NCBI GenBank assembly: GCA_009746045.1
Contig: RPFO01000114.1
Coordinates: forward strand, 694,080-758,079
Direction: 5' to 3'
Length of the DNA: 64,000 nucleotides
Source: Mesostigma viride
Taxonomy: Eukaryota; Streptophyta; Mesostigmatophyceae; Mesostigmatales; Mesostigmataceae
Below the pieces are notes generated by a model. The model worked only from the letters and a program-made list of their open reading frames with translations. It made no database searches and was not told the DNA's origin. How positions within the stretch are numbered: position 1 is the first letter of the stretch; each line of letters starts with the position of its first letter. Below are positions 9,401-20,106 of this stretch, one piece after another. The translations under genes were made by a program, and so were the position numbers.

Positions 9401-12400
9401 AGTCCAGTCCAGTCCAGTCCAGTCCAGCCCAGCCCAGCCCAGCCCAGTCCAGTCCAGTCCACCAGTCCAGTCCAGTCCAGTCCAGTCCAGTCCAGTCCAG
9501 TCCAGTCCAGTCCAGTCCAGTCCAGTCCAGTCCAGTCCAGTCCAGTCCAGTCCAGTCCAGTCCAGTCCAGTCCAGTCCAGTCCAGTCCAGTCCAGTCCAG
9601 TCCAGTCCAGTCCAGTCCAGTCCAGTCCAGTCCAGTCCAGTCCAGTCCAGTCCAGTCCAGCCCAGCCCAGCCCAGCCCAGCCCAGCCCAGCCCAGCCCAG
9701 CCCAGCCCAGCCCAGCCCAGCCCAGCCCAGCCCAGCCCAGCCCAGCCCAGCCCAGCCCAGCCCAGCCCAGCCCAGCCCAGCCCAGCCCAGCCCAGCCCAG
9801 CCCAGCCCAGCCCAGCCCAGCCCAGCCCAGCCCAGCCCACCAGTTCAGTCCAGTCCAGTCCAGTCCAGTCCAGTCCAGCCCAGCCCAGCCCAGTCCAGCC
9901 CAGCCCAGCCCAGTCCAGTCCAGTCCAGCCCAGCCCAGCCCAGCCCAGCCCAGCCCAGCCCAGCCCAGCCCAGCCCAGCCCAGCCCAGCCCAGCCCAGCC
10001 CAGCCCAGCCCAGTCCACCAGTCCAGTCCAGTCCCGTCCAGTCCAGCCCAGCCCAGCCCAGCCCAGCCCAGTCCACCAGTCCAGTCCAGTCCCGTCCAGT
10101 CCAGCCCAGCCCAGCCCAGCCCAGCCCAGCCCAGCCCAACCCACCAGTCCAGTCCAGTCCAGTCCAGTCCAGTCCAGTCCAGTCCAGTCCAGTCCAGTCC
10201 AGTCCAGTCCAGTCCAGTCCAGTCCAGTCCAGTCCAGTCCAGTCCAGTCCAGTCCAGTCCAGTCCAGTCCAGTCCAGTCCAGTCCAGTCCAGTCCAGTCC
10301 AGTCCAGTCCAGTCCAGCCCAGCCCAGCCCAGTCCAGTCCAGTCCAGTCCAGTCCAGTCCAGTCCAGTCCTTTTACATGATATGAACGACTACAAAAGTC
10401 TTCTTATCTAATAAACATGACTATCACTCAGAGTCCTTGTTTGGTTGTCAAATCGCACTTTGTTCGTTTTCAACTTTGCTTGCTTGTCCTACTGGTCTCG
10501 TGTACTTGGTCGCTTTAGTGCCTCTACGGAGCTTGGGTGGCTGCGGGGTCAAGTGTAGCCTTAAAACTCCTAAAAGCTCCTAAAAGCTCTTAAAAGCTCC
10601 TGAAAGCTCCTAAAAGCTCCTAAAAGCTCCGAAAAGCTCTTAAAAGCTCCTAAAAGCTCCTAAAAGCTCCTAAAAGCTCCTAAAAGCTCCTAAAAGCTCC
10701 TAAAAGCTCCTAAAAGCTCCTAAAAGCTCCTGAAAGCTCCTAAAAACTCATTAAAATGATAAACAAGTGGAACCAAAAAAGGATACACTCTCACACCCCC
10801 AACCATTTCCACGGTAATCCCACGCACCTGATTCGGTTCCGGGTCAGATAGCCCGCCAGCGCCTCCCCGAACGCAAACAAGCCGGCCTCCACCTCCCGCG
10901 GCAACTCGCCACCCACCCCCTTGGCAAACCCACGGCCGCCCGCATCGCCGTCCCGACCAGGGGCCCAGTCACCGCCTTGCCAGCTGGCCCTACGGGCACC
11001 CCCATCTCCGGCCTCGGAAAACATGTCGCCAGCCATGGACGCATGCAATGAGTGTCCCATCGGCGCGCCGGTGCCCTGATGCAGGGACAGCCTGTCAGGA
11101 AGGCTGGCACGCATCCCCACGCCGTGCGGCTGCGTGAAGAAACCAGCTCCCCCAGAGGTGGCTAACGTGGCGTCGCCAGAAGATCCCCCACTTCTCCGTG
11201 CGTCCATTGTAAAGTTACTGTTATTGCCTTGCGAAGCGATACCAACAGGGACATCCTTAGTCGACCTCAACTCCTCCTCCGCCCGCCGCTGCATGCGCTC
11301 GTGCCAGCTGGCGAACGGGCGCTGATGTGGCGACCCGAGAGCAACGCTTGGGCCGCCCCTCAAGCCCACGGGCGACGCGCTGACCGCTGGCGCCTCCAGG
11401 CTGGAACGGGGGCTGAAAAGCTGGCGCATGGCACGACCCTCCTTGGCCCGCGCGCGGGCTGACTCCTGGCCCTGCCCATAGGCCTCCCTCCTACCGCTGC
11501 TGCCGTCACCAGCAGCAGTGGCCTGGCTTGCATGGTGGGCGATAGGGGCCGCGGCCGGCTGGGGGAACCCGTAGCCTGCATTGTCCGCCCACCCGACATC
11601 GCCATCCATGACACCCTTGTCATGCAGGTCACTGCCAGGCATCGCGGGGGGTTGACTGCCAATACGTCCCGCTCCCCTGCCCATCAATTTACCCCTGGAA
11701 CCCGGGCTATGTGTGCTGCTGCTTGATGATGCACGCTCATGCCTGCCACTCACTCTTCGCAGACTGCCATCAGCGCTTCCCCTCGACCCGCCCCCCGCCG
11801 ACCCCAACCCCCCCGGCCCCAGCAGCAGCCCCTCCAGTGCGCGGCACAGTGACGGATGCTGGTCCACCAGCGCCACGAGCGCCCGGTGCTGGGGGGACGG
11901 CAACGATGCGGCGCCAGCATTACCGCCAGCTTGAGCATCACCCAAGCTGCCAGCGCTACTGCCAGCATGCCTGCCAGCATAAGCATATGTGGCCGAAGGA
12001 CTGCCGGGGATGACACCACTGGAGGGTCGGGGCGAGGACAGGTTGCGTACGGTGGACGACAACAAGGGCCGTGAGTTCATGCCCCCTGCGCTCGTGCCCC
12101 CCTCATCCTCACCTGCTGCCGCCGTGGGCGAGTCCTGCGCCTCGTGGACTCTTCTGCCAAACGCCACAAAAGCCCGCGGGCTACCCCTGGGCGACCCTGG
12201 CCGCCCGTCTTTGACGGGAGACGTGGGCCGCGCGCTGTTGGTCGGAGAGGCAGGTAATCGCGGGCCCTTGAGGGGGGATGTGTTCCGCCCCCCTCTAGAA
12301 GGTGATCGCGACCGGTACGCTGTCAACGCTCCCCCCTTGGATAGTCCACGCCCGCCCAGGGATATCCGGTCCTGGGATCCCTCTGCCTCCATCGACCGTT

Positions 12401-14554
12401 GGTCGGTCCCTGGGCTGAACGACCCATCCGGTCCCGTGTCTGCCAGCATCGCCAACTGGAGGAACTCGGGGTAGCTGATGCGCAGGGGGGGGCCATCGTT
12501 GTCGCCGTCGTCCTCACCCGCGCGATGCGCCCCTGCATGTTTGCCTTTGTAGCGAGACTCCTCTCTCCCTGATCGGTGCCACCCCCCCCCCCCCCCCCGA
12601 TCCCATGCAGAGCCGTCCCTTCCCCCCTCTCCATGCGGTGCAAATGCTCGCCATCCAGCCTCCTCTCCATCCCGATCCCAACCACCGCCATGGAGCACAG
12701 GAAGAAGGACACGAGGGAGGGCACGTGGCCCGCGTGTGGGCCGGGCACCAGCCGCACCAGCAGTCGGGCCGCCTCCCAGGGACCCAGCGCGCCGGCGTCC
12801 ATCACGTCCAGCGCGTGGAACGCGGCCCAAGCGGCGCCAGGATCCTCCCCAATGACGCGCGCCAGCGTCTCCAGGCGCGCAAACAGCGCCCGCTTGGCGG
12901 CGGCCACAATCGCATGTTGGGGGCTTGAGGCGCTCGCGCTGTGCTTGGTGCCGGTATTGTGCTTGATGCTGCCGTTGGCGGAGCCAGCGTCGTGGATGGG
13001 GCCGCCAGTGCGGGAGCCAGCAGGACTGCGACTGGCATTCACGCTGGGGCCTTGAGATGCGCCACCGTGCTGGCTACCATTGGCTAGCTGACTGTGTGGG
13101 GCTTTATGTGCACCGCGGTGTCGGCCCGCAGGATTACTCGCTGGCGACGCCAGCCAGGGCTCCGCCAGAATCAGCGCCGCGGCCGCAAGGTGTCCGAGCG
13201 CGGCGCCAAATTCCCCGGCCGTGAAGGGCTCGGACCCTGGGTGAGAGCCATCGTGCGCGGTGGCCCCCATCTCCATCCATTCGCGGTCGCCAGAAGTGTC
13301 CCCCCGTGCCAACAGGACGGCCACCAAGTGGACCAATGTCGCGTGCACCGGGCGGGGGCGCAAGGGATGAGATAAAACGGCGGATCGGTCATGAAATAAA
13401 GAGGCTCTACCAACCCATTCGGTTCCCCCCTGCCCGCCCCCTGCCCATTCCTCAGGGCCATGCCCAAAATTGTGATCCCTGCCAAAGTGGCCATCAAAGC
13501 GGCTCCCCCCCTTGGTTTCAAGACCGCTCCCCGACCACCCCCATGGGTCATCCCCCCCCTGCGCCCCACGCGTGCCATGCCCTAAGCCTGGCTCCCCCTC
13601 TCGCCCGCCACCATGCTGAGAAACGTCACCCCGCCCGGCCCCGTACCGGCCATTCTGGGGAACATCATGGCCTGCGGGATCAGTGACGGGTGCCAGAAGG
13701 CGTGAGAGCACCCGCAACGCCACCCGCTCGCCCAGCCGCCACCACGGCTCGTGACTCTCATCCGAGACCGCGAGTCCTTGGGTGGCATTTGCCAGCTTCA
13801 TCCCTCGTGCTTCCTCTAGCTTCCTCCGCCGCCTCCTCCTCAGCGCCTCAGACCGTTGCGCGCGCGCGTCGCCGGCTGCCTCCTCGTCGATCATCTTCTG
13901 GGCATCGCGCGGAGTCAGACGCTGATACGCCTGGTTTGCCAGCAATAACACGAGTGCAAACAGGCACGCAGGGGGGTACCCTCCCGCTGCCGACCCCATT
14001 GCAAGGCCCACGACCCCAGCCACCCCGCCCCCTTGCCCGTCCTTGACAACGCCCCCGTTTGCACCGCGCCAACTCCCTTCCACCCAGGGTCCCTGGGCGG
14101 ACCACCCACCACCACCGCCACCGCCACCACCACCACCATCATCACCGCCACCATCCCAGTCGTCCTCGCCGTCCTCCCTCGTCATCGGTCGGACAGGTGT
14201 CGCAAGCTCAAGCACCCACGGCTGCGCGCCCTGATCAGGGAACCCGTCCCTCGCCCTAAAACCGACAACCGCCCCTGGCGACAGGAAACTATCGCCCCTC
14301 CCCCCTAGTGGCGGCTGCACGTCCCCACCTCCCGAACGGCCACCCCCACCCCCGCTGTAGCTTTTCCCACCCTCTCCTGTTTCCTCAGTGAGGGCCATGC
14401 CCCCCTCGTCCCGCCACTGCACCGCCCGCCACCAGGGATCGCTCCAGGGCCCATCCAGTGCGCGGGATCTCTTGCTACTGATGCTGTCACTGCTATCGTC
14501 ATCGCTGCTGGAGCCACCACTGCTGCCGCTGCCGCCGCTGCTGCTGCTGCTACC

Positions 14555-14606
<52 letters not shown>

Positions 14607-15286
14607 CCATCACAGCTGCTGCCACGGTCGGAGTACGGACGCGCACCACCCTGGAGGGCCACCCTGGCGGCAGGCTCCCCCTCCCGCGAACCACGCTGGT
14701 ACCCACCATCCTCACCGTCAAGTTGTCCCTCCTCCCCCTCGTTGTGCCCTTCCCCCTTATTGTCAGCCTTGAACTTTTCCTTATGTCCTTTCTCGTTCTT
14801 CTCGCTCTTCTCCTTCTTCTCCTTCTTCTCCGTCTTCTCCTTCTTCTCCTTCTTCTCCTTCTTCTCCTTCTTCTCCTTCTTCTCCTTCTTCTCCTTCTTC
14901 TCTCTCTTCTCCTTCTTCTCCTTCTTCTCCTTCTTCTCCTTCTTCTTCTTCTTCTTCTTCTTCTCCTTCTCCTTCTCCTTCTCCTTCTCCTTCTCCTTCT
15001 CCTTCTCCTTCTCCTTCTCCTTCTCCTTCTCCTTCTCCTTCTCCTTCTCCTTCTCTTTCTCTTTCTTCTCCTTTCCCATCGAATCAGCGCCGCACTCGTC
15101 CCCGGATGCATCCGACCCACCTGACCCCGTATTCCCATCACCCACCTTCCCTTCCTTCCCCTTCCCGTCCTTCCCCTCCCCTTCCTTCCCCTCCCCTTTC
15201 TTCCCCTTCTTTCTTCCCCTTACTGCATCTCCATGGCTTCTGCCTGCCTCATCCTCGCGGCCATCACGGCTGCCACTGTGACTGTC

Positions 15287-15346
<60 letters not shown>

Positions 15347-17953
15347 ATCACTGTCACTGCTGCTAGAAGAGCTGCTACTGCTCTCACCCCCGTTGTGTTT
15401 CCCCTGTCCCCCCTCCTTTTCCCTCCGCCCCTTATACTTTTCCTTCTTCTTCTTCTTCTTCTTCTTCTTCTTCTTCTTCTTCTTCTTCTTCTTCTTCTTC
15501 TTCTTCCCCTTCATTCCTTTCTTTTCCTCATCTGCACCTCCCTCGTTCCCTTTCTTCCCCTCCTTCCCCTTCCCTCCCCCCCCCCCCACTCCCCCGCCCT
15601 TCCCCTGCGCAGCACCCCCCCTCCCCCTCCCTGTCATGCCCCCCAGCCGTTCCCCTCCCCCCCCCTCCTCTCCCTGATGGAGAAACCATCGAGCCATCCG
15701 CACGACCCGCCTCACAGACGACGCCAACCCGCGCAGCATCCATCGAAACGCATCCCCCTGCTCCCGCTGCCAGGGGGATCCCCTGGGTGACCACACCCCT
15801 GGGCTGGTCGGCGAGCAAGGGGGCGTCCGCTCGTCATCCAACACCGCCGACCAACTCTCCCGCCTCGGCGACATGATCGCAGGGTCCGATGCCTTTACAA
15901 TATTGCGGACCATGAACCCCGCACTAGGGCCCAAGAAAGGCTCCGAGGCGGACGCAAGCAGGGGGCCACGGCCATCACCCCTCCCCCCCTCCTGGCCAAA
16001 GTCATCATCGACCTTCTTCCCCAAAGAACCTTCACCGGCAAACGCGCCGCCACCGGATGCGACCGCGGCGTCCTCCAGGGTGCGCCCCAGGTGGGCGGCC
16101 GCGATCACCAGGCGGGTCTCCAGGGGGCTGATCCCGGGCAGAAGCCGCCGCAGCAGGGCGAGCACGGCCAGGGAACGCAGGTGGGGCACCGCCGCACCCA
16201 CCAGCGGACCAGCCGCGGCAGCCGCGGATGCGGACGCGGTTGCTACCTGACGGGGCTTGGCCGTGAGAAATGCCTCCAGGGAAAATGGCCCCTTCTTGCG
16301 ATCTCCTTCGGTGCTTCCACCCCCACCCCCATCATCCTCGTCATGCTCGTCGTTCTGCCCATGGCCAGCACGGTTTGAGGAATCACGGTCACCATCACCA
16401 TCATCATCATGATTGTAATCACCATCCCCACTTTGTATACTAGTAGTGTGCACCATCGCACCCATGCCCAGCTCGCCCTCCCAAAGTCCCAAGTACCGAC
16501 GGTGGCTGGCCACCGCCGCCAGCGCGGACGCCGCCTCCGCCATCTGGCCCCCCATGTACGTGACGAATGCCAGCAATAGCTCTAACGCCGCCTCGGTGTC
16601 TTGCCGTGTCGGCATGTCCGTCGAGCCGCCACCATCCAGGGGGCTAGCCGGCACTTCCGCACCCCGGTCTATTCTCAGCGCCACGTGATCCATGCGGCCA
16701 TGCAGCCTATTCAAGGCATCCAAGCCAAATTGGCTCCCTGCTGCGGCGGAGCCTGGGATGCCTGCGTTACCATTCCTGTCCAGGTCTGCCGAGCCATGCA
16801 AAGGACTGGACCGACCAATGGATGATGCCGTCATCCCTTCGCGGGGAGACGCCAGGGTCGACCCTAGCACTTCCTGCTGGCGGCCATACCCTGCCGACTG
16901 GCCGACACGGTCGCTTGGGAGGAACCCAGGGTTGCCCCACAGGAGCGTGCGTTCGGCACATCGGCAGGGCAGCAGCTCGTCGATGAGCTGGCGACGGGGT
17001 AGCTCGTCCGAGGCGCCACGTGCCCCAGCGAGCAACATGGCCTGTGGTGGGGGGAGTTACAGTTATGGATGGGGCCATGGGGGGCAGGGACTTGAGGGTC
17101 ATGTGGAGTGTCAGCAAGGGTTGGGAGTTGAGGTCATGGGGTGGGTCAGCAAGGGTTGGGAGTGAGGTCATGGGGTGGGTCAGCAAGGGTTGGGAGTTGA
17201 GGCCATGGGGTGGGTCGGCAAGGGTTGGGTTCCTGCAGCTGCTGGCACTTTATTTCTTTCCATGACTCCTAAAGCTTCATTAGATCATTGAAAAAACGAC
17301 AAGCCTTGCAGAATGGCGCCGTTCGGCGTACACAATGCCGGCAAGTGCTTCTTGACCTTTCAACACGAGCACCCATTGGAACCCTTGGCTGTGCACGACT
17401 ATTTGTTTGTGATCGATGAACTGTGCACATTTGGTCGATCCATTCACACCCGCTGCATATGCTGTACTGCGCTGAATGTGCTGTATTGTGCGTTCTTTGA
17501 TCTCTTTCTTCAACCATCACCTGGTGGGTGGAGGTGTATTAACACACGCGCTGTAGTCCATTGATAGTCCATCATAACCGGCAAGTTGAGCAAAACACAT
17601 TTCTCATGAGTTAATCAATCCATTTCTGGCCTCAGCTACTCAGCAGGTTAGTCAAAGATGAAGTGAGCATAGCTCACCAATCACATGGATTAAAACCTGG
17701 ATCAAAGCTTATTGGATCCTCCATTACAATGCATACAATGGACTTTATTGGTCATTACCTGAAAGTACTCCACCGCGTCCGACCCCAGCCCAGGGATCAG
17801 ATGACCCGCCAGGGATGCCAGGTCCTCGGCGCCCAGCCACCCTGTCGCGTCCCGGTCGGCGCGCGCCACGACCTCCTCGATCCGCCGCCGCTTGGTGGCT
17901 CGGCTCACGTTGGCCCCACCCAGGGACTCGTCCAGACCGCAGAAGATCGCGCC
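5399..17953 (-). CDS. Large EF-hand, low-complexity protein (multi-exon, 5' end not found)
   Basis: Three exons are supported: 17759-17953, 10828-17041 and 5399-6464. Junctions are phase-consistent. CAG at 17761-17759 is followed by a GTAATG donor and joins GCC at 17041 in phase 0. AG at 10829-10828, before donor GTGCGT, joins G at 6464 in phase 2 to give Arg. The product has at least four EF-hand-like segments. The clearest are DRDATGWLGAED in the first exon and DVTGDGMLSHAD near the C-terminus; others (ALDVMDAGALGPWEA, QIDKPHVGRLPPEG) lack ligands. Between them lie thousands of codons rich in Ser, Gly, Lys and Glu. A G17 run breaks the frame in the middle exon. It is probably a Ca2+-responsive protein of unknown role. 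Upstream exons are missing from my model, and small introns inside the 6.2-kb exon cannot be excluded. Confidence 0.75.
6848..9123. repeat. 28-bp minisatellite, about 80 copies
   Basis: The unit GTATTCTGGGTGACAGCACA plus ACCAGAGA is 28 bp; a 26-bp form lacks one GA. Copies vary at three fixed places: GACA/GATA/GGTA, ACCAGA/ACAAGA, and presence of the GA pair. Each unit can form a small hairpin CCAGA-loop-TCTGG. Long open frames on both strands are by-products of the repeat. Confidence 0.95.
9271..10370. repeat. CCAGT/CCAGC pentanucleotide satellite, 1.1 kb
   Basis: The array is (CCAGT)n with homogeneous blocks of (CCAGC)n (for example 9657-9837), joined at points by CCACCAGT phase breaks. 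Block structure indicates spread of one variant by slippage or conversion. It lies in the EF-hand intron. The SPVQS-type peptide it could encode is not a gene. Confidence 0.95.
10562..10749. repeat. 10-bp minisatellite TAAAAGCTCC, about 19 copies
   Basis: Near-perfect 10-bp units with occasional TGAAAGCTCC or CTTAAAAGCT variants, next to the splice donor side of the EF-hand intron. Confidence 0.95.
10828..17041 (-). CDS. EF-hand gene, giant internal exon
   Basis: Acceptor CCACCACAG precedes GCC ATG at 17041; donor CAG/GTGCGTG ends the exon at 10828. It encodes roughly 2,070 residues. An N-terminal folded part includes hydrophobic helices (TEAALELLLAFVTYMGGQ). A charged region follows with poly-Lys, KEKE and KKE repeats, poly-Ser/Asp and poly-Gly. 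The C-terminal part has EF-hand-like ALDVMDAGALGPWEAARLLV and ISYPEFLQLAML. The frame is continuous from 17041 to about 12600. It shifts at the G17 run (12582-12598) and stays open to 10828 in the second frame, where both the EF-hand partner and the splice phase fit. Confidence 0.7.
12582..12598 (-). other. G17 homopolymer breaking the EF-hand frame
   Basis: Seventeen consecutive G on the minus strand separate the two open frames of the giant exon. A length of 15 or 18 would keep a single frame into the continuing EF-hand partner. A sequencing error, a strain polymorphism or a real lesion would all look the same here. Confidence 0.8.
14540..15510 (-). repeat. Coding trinucleotide and hexanucleotide microsatellites
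   Basis: On the plus strand these are (CTG)n near 14545-14602 and 15290-15346, CTTCTC/CTCCTT runs at 14800-15075, and (CTT)n at 15437-15506. On the minus coding strand they give poly-Ser, Lys-Glu repeats and poly-Lys. Every run keeps the frame, which supports translation. Confidence 0.85.
17042..17758 (-). other. EF-hand gene intron with 35-bp tandem repeat
   Basis: Bounded by GTAATG at 17758 and CACAG at 17042. About four copies of a 35-bp unit containing GGGTCAGCAAGGGTTGGGAG lie at 17086-17228. The rest is unremarkable. Confidence 0.75.
17759..17953 (-). CDS. EF-hand gene, most upstream exon recognised
   Basis: This 65-codon exon has a plausible acceptor CTCGCGCAG and ends CAG/GTAATG. It encodes FCGLDESLGG, a basic stretch TKRRRIEEV, and an EF-hand-like loop DRDATGWLGAED followed by a helix ending DAVEYFQ. 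The frame is also open further upstream, so the 5' boundary is uncertain. Confidence 0.65.
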
Positions 17954-18039
17954 CTGCGCGAGCCAGAATTGGTGTGGGGGCCGTACCAGGAACAGGGGGC
18001 CATGGTTAGAAACAGTGCTGGAGGTATAGCATAGGTATA

Positions 18040-18430
18040 GGTATGGTTAGCATATGTATAGGCTCGGTAAAGGGATACTATATAGTACTAGTATACGTAT
18101 AGGTGTAGGAGAAGAATCACAACCTATATAGTAGGTTGTACAGGTACAGTATAGGTTTAGGAATCACAACCTATATAGTAGGTTGAATAGGTATAGGAAT
18201 CACAAACTATATAGTAGGCTGTATAGGTACAGTATAGGTATATGAATCACAACCTATATAGTAGGTTGAATAGGTATAGGAATCACAAACTATATAGTAG
18301 GCTGTATAGGTACCGTATAGGTTTAGGAATCACAACCTATGTAGTAGGTTGTATAGGTATAGTATAGGTTTAGGAATCTCTACCTATATAGTAGGCTGTA
18401 TAGGTATAGTATAGGTATATAGTATATGCA
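18040..18430. repeat. TATAGG-rich tandem repeat with internal palindromes
   Basis: Units of about 57-60 bp share AATCACAACCTATATAGTAG and TATAGGTATAG. The core AACCTATATAGTAGGTT is nearly self-complementary. It lies upstream of the first recognised EF-hand exon, probably in another intron. Confidence 0.85.
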
Positions 18431-18540
18431 GGTGGTGCCGGAGTAGGTCCACATGGTAAATAGTGGGTCGCAGAACACAGGGCGTACTGTCACAGATACT
18501 TGCTTCACAAGGCACCCCCTTCCAACAGGACAGCACCTTG

Positions 18541-18812
18541 GACAGTGGGGCCAAGTCACAAATGGGGTGGGGTCATGTCACAAATGGTGGGGTGGGGCCA
18601 TGTCCCGAATGGAGGGGTGGGGCCATGTCACGAATGGAGGGGTGGGGCCATGTCACGAATGGTGGGGTGGGGTCATGTCACAAATGGTGGGGTGGGGCCA
18701 TGTCACAAAAGGTGGGGTGGGGCCATGTCACAAATGGTGGGGTGGGGCCATGTCACGAATGGTGGGGTGGGGCCATGTCACAAATGGTGGGGTGGGGCCA
18801 TGTCACGAATGA
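18541..18812. repeat. 25-bp minisatellite, about 10 copies
   Basis: The unit is CATGTCACAAATGGTGGGGT plus GGGGC, with CACGAAT and GGAGG variants. Confidence 0.95.
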
Positions 18813-19794
18813 GCAGGAAAGGGAGGTCCACAAGGCATTCTGGGGCACCTCACAACTCGTAGGTCCAGACAGAAGAATGGGGCACATTGCAAATAGTAGG
18901 TCCCAACAGAAGATAAGGGGGGCAAGCTATGCAAGTTATGATGCCATCACGGTGACTGCTAGGCGCTCTTTGCCGCGCACGCTTGATCGTATTGGTCGGC
19001 ATAAGGGGATGAAAATAAGAAAAAACAAGAACAACAGCATTAAAAGCCAATGGAAATAGACAAGGCAAGAAAGGACCCCTGGTCCAGGGAAAGATCCCGT
19101 CATCCCAGCAAGAGAGCCAGACGCACACAATGGGAGTCAGACGAACTGTGGATGAACAAACTATGGATGAATAATCGGGCACTTACAATTTCTGGCAAAC
19201 ACACGATCAAGGTATGCTACTATTTAGAGATCATGGGCTCTTGATCCGCAGGTGATATGGTTCGCCTCTAAATACAGCATCCTCAGTTTGACCATGCTGT
19301 ACTAAGAAATTTTGTGTGTGTGTGTGTGTGTGTGTGTTTGGCCAACAGCTAGAATGGCTAGCTAGAATGACCAGCTAGAGAGACCGTAGAAAGTCACCAG
19401 CCAGCGGCTATTGGTGGGTGCTATCTCATCTGTTGGCACGAACGTTGCGATGAAGCCAACAGCCTGCCTTCTTACAGTAATAGCCCTTATAAGAATGGCC
19501 ACCTAAAGGACTAGCATCACCAAGGATGACGGATGCTGCATGGTCGTGTTGTGCCAGCCAGCATCCTAAGACTGAGACCCCAGTACTCGGATTTTATTCA
19601 CTACCTTGACTAGAGAGCTGAGTGACCTACGTGAACAGAAAGCATACAAGAAACTGCTCACAAGAAGAAGGGAGCCCCCCCTTGCTGAAGGCGTAGTTTA
19701 CCTGACGTAGCAGTCGCCCGTGGTTGTCTGCCGACATCGTAATCCGTGTCCGTTGGGGAATGTTTTTTTGCCAGACGCCTGTCACACCGCGGCT
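18813..19794. other. Spacer or intron, no gene recognised
   Basis: A (TG)n run lies at about 19312-19337. I see no coding frame with family resemblance. Confidence 0.5.
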
Positions 19795-20106
19795 TCAAGC
19801 GCACCCTGTGTTGGCAGTGTCGATGACTTGCAGATCAAACTCGAGTGAATGCTCGGCTGCAATCATATAGTACTCAACCAGCGCCTCAGCAACGCTGGCG
19901 AACAGGAAAACCTGGCATTGGTGCCCCGGTGCCGTCGGAAGCGAGAGTGACATAATTCCGGTGGGGAAAATGCTACGCCATAGCCATAAATCCAGCCATT
20001 CGATAATTTTAATGGGTGTAGCCAATAAACGTGCTATGAGGGTAGACGGCTCAAAAGTGACAACATTCTCAGATCCACGCAGAGGTAGTTTAGTACACTT
20101 CTTCAC
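19795..20106 (-). other. Unassigned open frame, 103 codons
   Basis: The frame is non-repetitive, with hydrophobic helical stretches (VFLFASVAEALVEYYMIAAE). A possible donor CAGG/GTGCGC sits at its end. It could be an upstream exon of the EF-hand gene or unrelated. I do not recognise a family. Confidence 0.25.

Larger units (their letters stand above)
6465..10827 (-). other. 4.4-kb intron of the EF-hand gene
   Basis: It is bounded by donor GTGCGT at 10827 and acceptor AG at 6465 (minus strand), with matching phase-2 exons. About 80% of it is three unrelated tandem repeats listed separately. Confidence 0.8.

Noticed and set aside
9207-10385. SPVQSSPVQ / WTGLDWTGL proteins on both strands
   Set aside because: Translation of the CCAGT pentamer; no start context, no non-repeat domain.
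12323-12580. C-terminal end of the long frame after the G17 run
   Set aside because: That frame loses the EF-hand partner and has no splice continuation; the alternative frame fits both.
13690-14310. Plus-strand Pro/Arg/His-rich frames opposite the EF-hand exon
   Set aside because: Shadow frames of GC-rich minus-strand coding DNA.
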